NCBI GenBank assembly: GCA_023390055.1
Contig: JAEWDP010000083.1
Span: 1 to 43,396, forward strand
Length of the DNA stretch: 43,396 bases
DNA from: Pseudomonadota bacterium
GTDB taxonomy: Bacteria; Pseudomonadota; Alphaproteobacteria; Rhizobiales; Rhizobiaceae
Direction of reading: 5' to 3'
Below, piece after piece: positions 42,719 through 43,396 of the stretch (within the stretch, counting starts at the first letter, position 1; the number at the start of each line of letters is the position of its first letter). The notes below the pieces were generated by a model. That model had not been told where the DNA came from and did no database searches. It saw only the letters and a list, made by a program, of their open reading frames with translations. The position numbers were made by a program, and so were the translations under genes.

Positions 42719-43396
42719 TCAAGGCTCGAACGACGATAACGGTGGTTGAACAGCGATCGCTACCGGTTGCGATGTCGAACCCCCGATGAACAGGACATGT
42801 TCCTTGTCCGGTTCCGTCGTTTTCGCGATACTGGCGGAAAGAGCAACTCCACCCTCGGCAAAGGGGACGATGCCGGAAAGTGTCACCGTGGCAGTCTTGC
42901 CGGCAATGACAGCCGATTGAATGTCGGCCGTGCCATCCTTGAACGAGCCGGACAGATCGAACCGTTCATAGGAAAAATCCTGCCCGTCCGGATTTTCGAG
43001 CGGCACATAATGCGATGGTCCGGCCCTTTGCAGGATGGTGATCGGATCAAAATTAGCAAACACGCCTGGACCTGCGACGATCCGGAACGTGCCTTGAGGT
43101 TCGTCCCAGTCATTGGCCTGCCGAAGATCGGATTGTGCGATCAGTTCGAGTGAACCTGAACCCTGGGGCAAGACGCCATTTACACCAAGCTTTGCAAATA
43201 CGGATTGCAGATTGGCATTGCGGAGGTGGATCCGGGTGCTGCCGGGAAAATCCGACTTTTCGTCCGCTGAGACGATCTGGCTTGTCACCCGGCCTCCTTC
43301 TAGCACGCCATCGACGATATCGACACGCGACTGACCGCGCTCGTTGATGACGCCGAGGGCCACCTCGGTTATGAGAAATGGCCCAAGAGACATCTC
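42719..43396 (-). CDS. AsmA-like protein, C-terminal part (gene runs off the window)
   Basis: The last ~225 residues of a larger protein. The reading frame stays open to the window edge and the Met at 43393 is probably internal. Text such as RIHLRNANLQSVFAKLG, GSGSLELIAQSDLRQAN and TADIQSAVIAGKTATVTLSGIVPFAEG is the repetitive beta-strand pattern of AsmA/YhdP-like envelope proteins (a predicted long groove for lipid transfer between membranes). No catalytic motif. The stop is at 42719-42721; the 105-bp gap to the PLP enzyme holds a weak stem around 42622-42650. Confidence 0.65.
   Translation of the reverse strand, partial: EMSLGPFLITEVALGVINERGQSRVDIVDGVLEGGRVTSQIVSADEKSDFPGSTRIHLRNANLQSVFAKLGVNGVLPQGSGSLELIAQSDLRQANDWDEPQGTFRIVAGPGVFANFDPITILQRAGPSHYVPLENPDGQDFSYERFDLSGSFKDGTADIQSAVIAGKTATVTLSGIVPFAEGGVALSASIAKTTEPDKEHVLFIGGSTSQPVAIAVQPPLSSFEP

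Noticed and set aside
1..43396. tRNA, rRNA, CRISPR array, insertion sequence
   Set aside because: I looked for T-loop-like motifs, regularly spaced repeats and transposase text on both strands and found none that I could support.

Overview
The window looks like chromosomal DNA of an alphaproteobacterium of the Rhizobiales (Rhizobium/Agrobacterium-like). The grounds are a zwf-pgl-edd cluster, a rhizobial-type PilZ protein, aceA divergent from a ScfR/RamB-type regulator, puuA-puuB, potFGHI, and many solute-binding-protein-dependent ABC transporters. There is no rRNA, tRNA, CRISPR array or transposase that I can see.

Layout. 1-445 holds no convincing gene; 446-802 is a small PilZ protein. 853-4924 (minus) is zwf-pgl-edd, the Entner-Doudoroff entry operon. 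5188-8021 (minus) is a histidine kinase and OmpR-type regulator, divergent from 8237-14578 (plus): two paralogous periplasmic binding proteins, a fused permease, an ATPase and an inositol-monophosphatase-family phosphatase. These transporter genes would usually be labelled ferric-iron (AfuA/FbpA) genes. However, both binding proteins have His-Asp where FbpA has its iron-binding Tyr-Tyr, and they match the sugar-phosphate-binding AfuA family. I read the block as a sensed sugar-phosphate uptake system next to the enzymes that oxidise glucose-6-phosphate.

14579-21788 is an accessory-looking block. It has a Fic protein whose start codon lies in a perfect 12-bp inverted repeat, about 900 bp without a clear gene, an unrecognised three-gene envelope operon (polytopic membrane protein, secreted protein with two similar Cys-pair domains, Tat-exported thioredoxin-like protein), and a stand-alone DprA-like SLOG protein behind a tiny coupled leader ORF.

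21789-24539 (minus) is puuA-puuB (putrescine catabolism). It is followed by a YhiN/BaiN-like flavoprotein, small ORFs, a SWIM zinc-finger protein, an XRE regulator and small hypothetical genes. 29572-32819 has isocitrate lyase with a small downstream gene and its divergent regulator, with repeated TTGT(C/A)AAA-like elements between them. 32936-37027 is potFGHI (putrescine uptake), which pairs in function with puuAB.

37085-41367 (minus) is a polar amino-acid ABC transporter with RidA and an IclR regulator. It is divergent from a fold-type III PLP enzyme of the D-serine dehydratase/D-threonine aldolase family (41540-42613), and tandem dyads lie in the shared promoter. This looks like an uptake and catabolic unit for a D-hydroxy-amino acid. 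The window ends inside an AsmA-like gene.

A recurring theme is that all four binding-protein genes are followed by a strong intercistronic hairpin.
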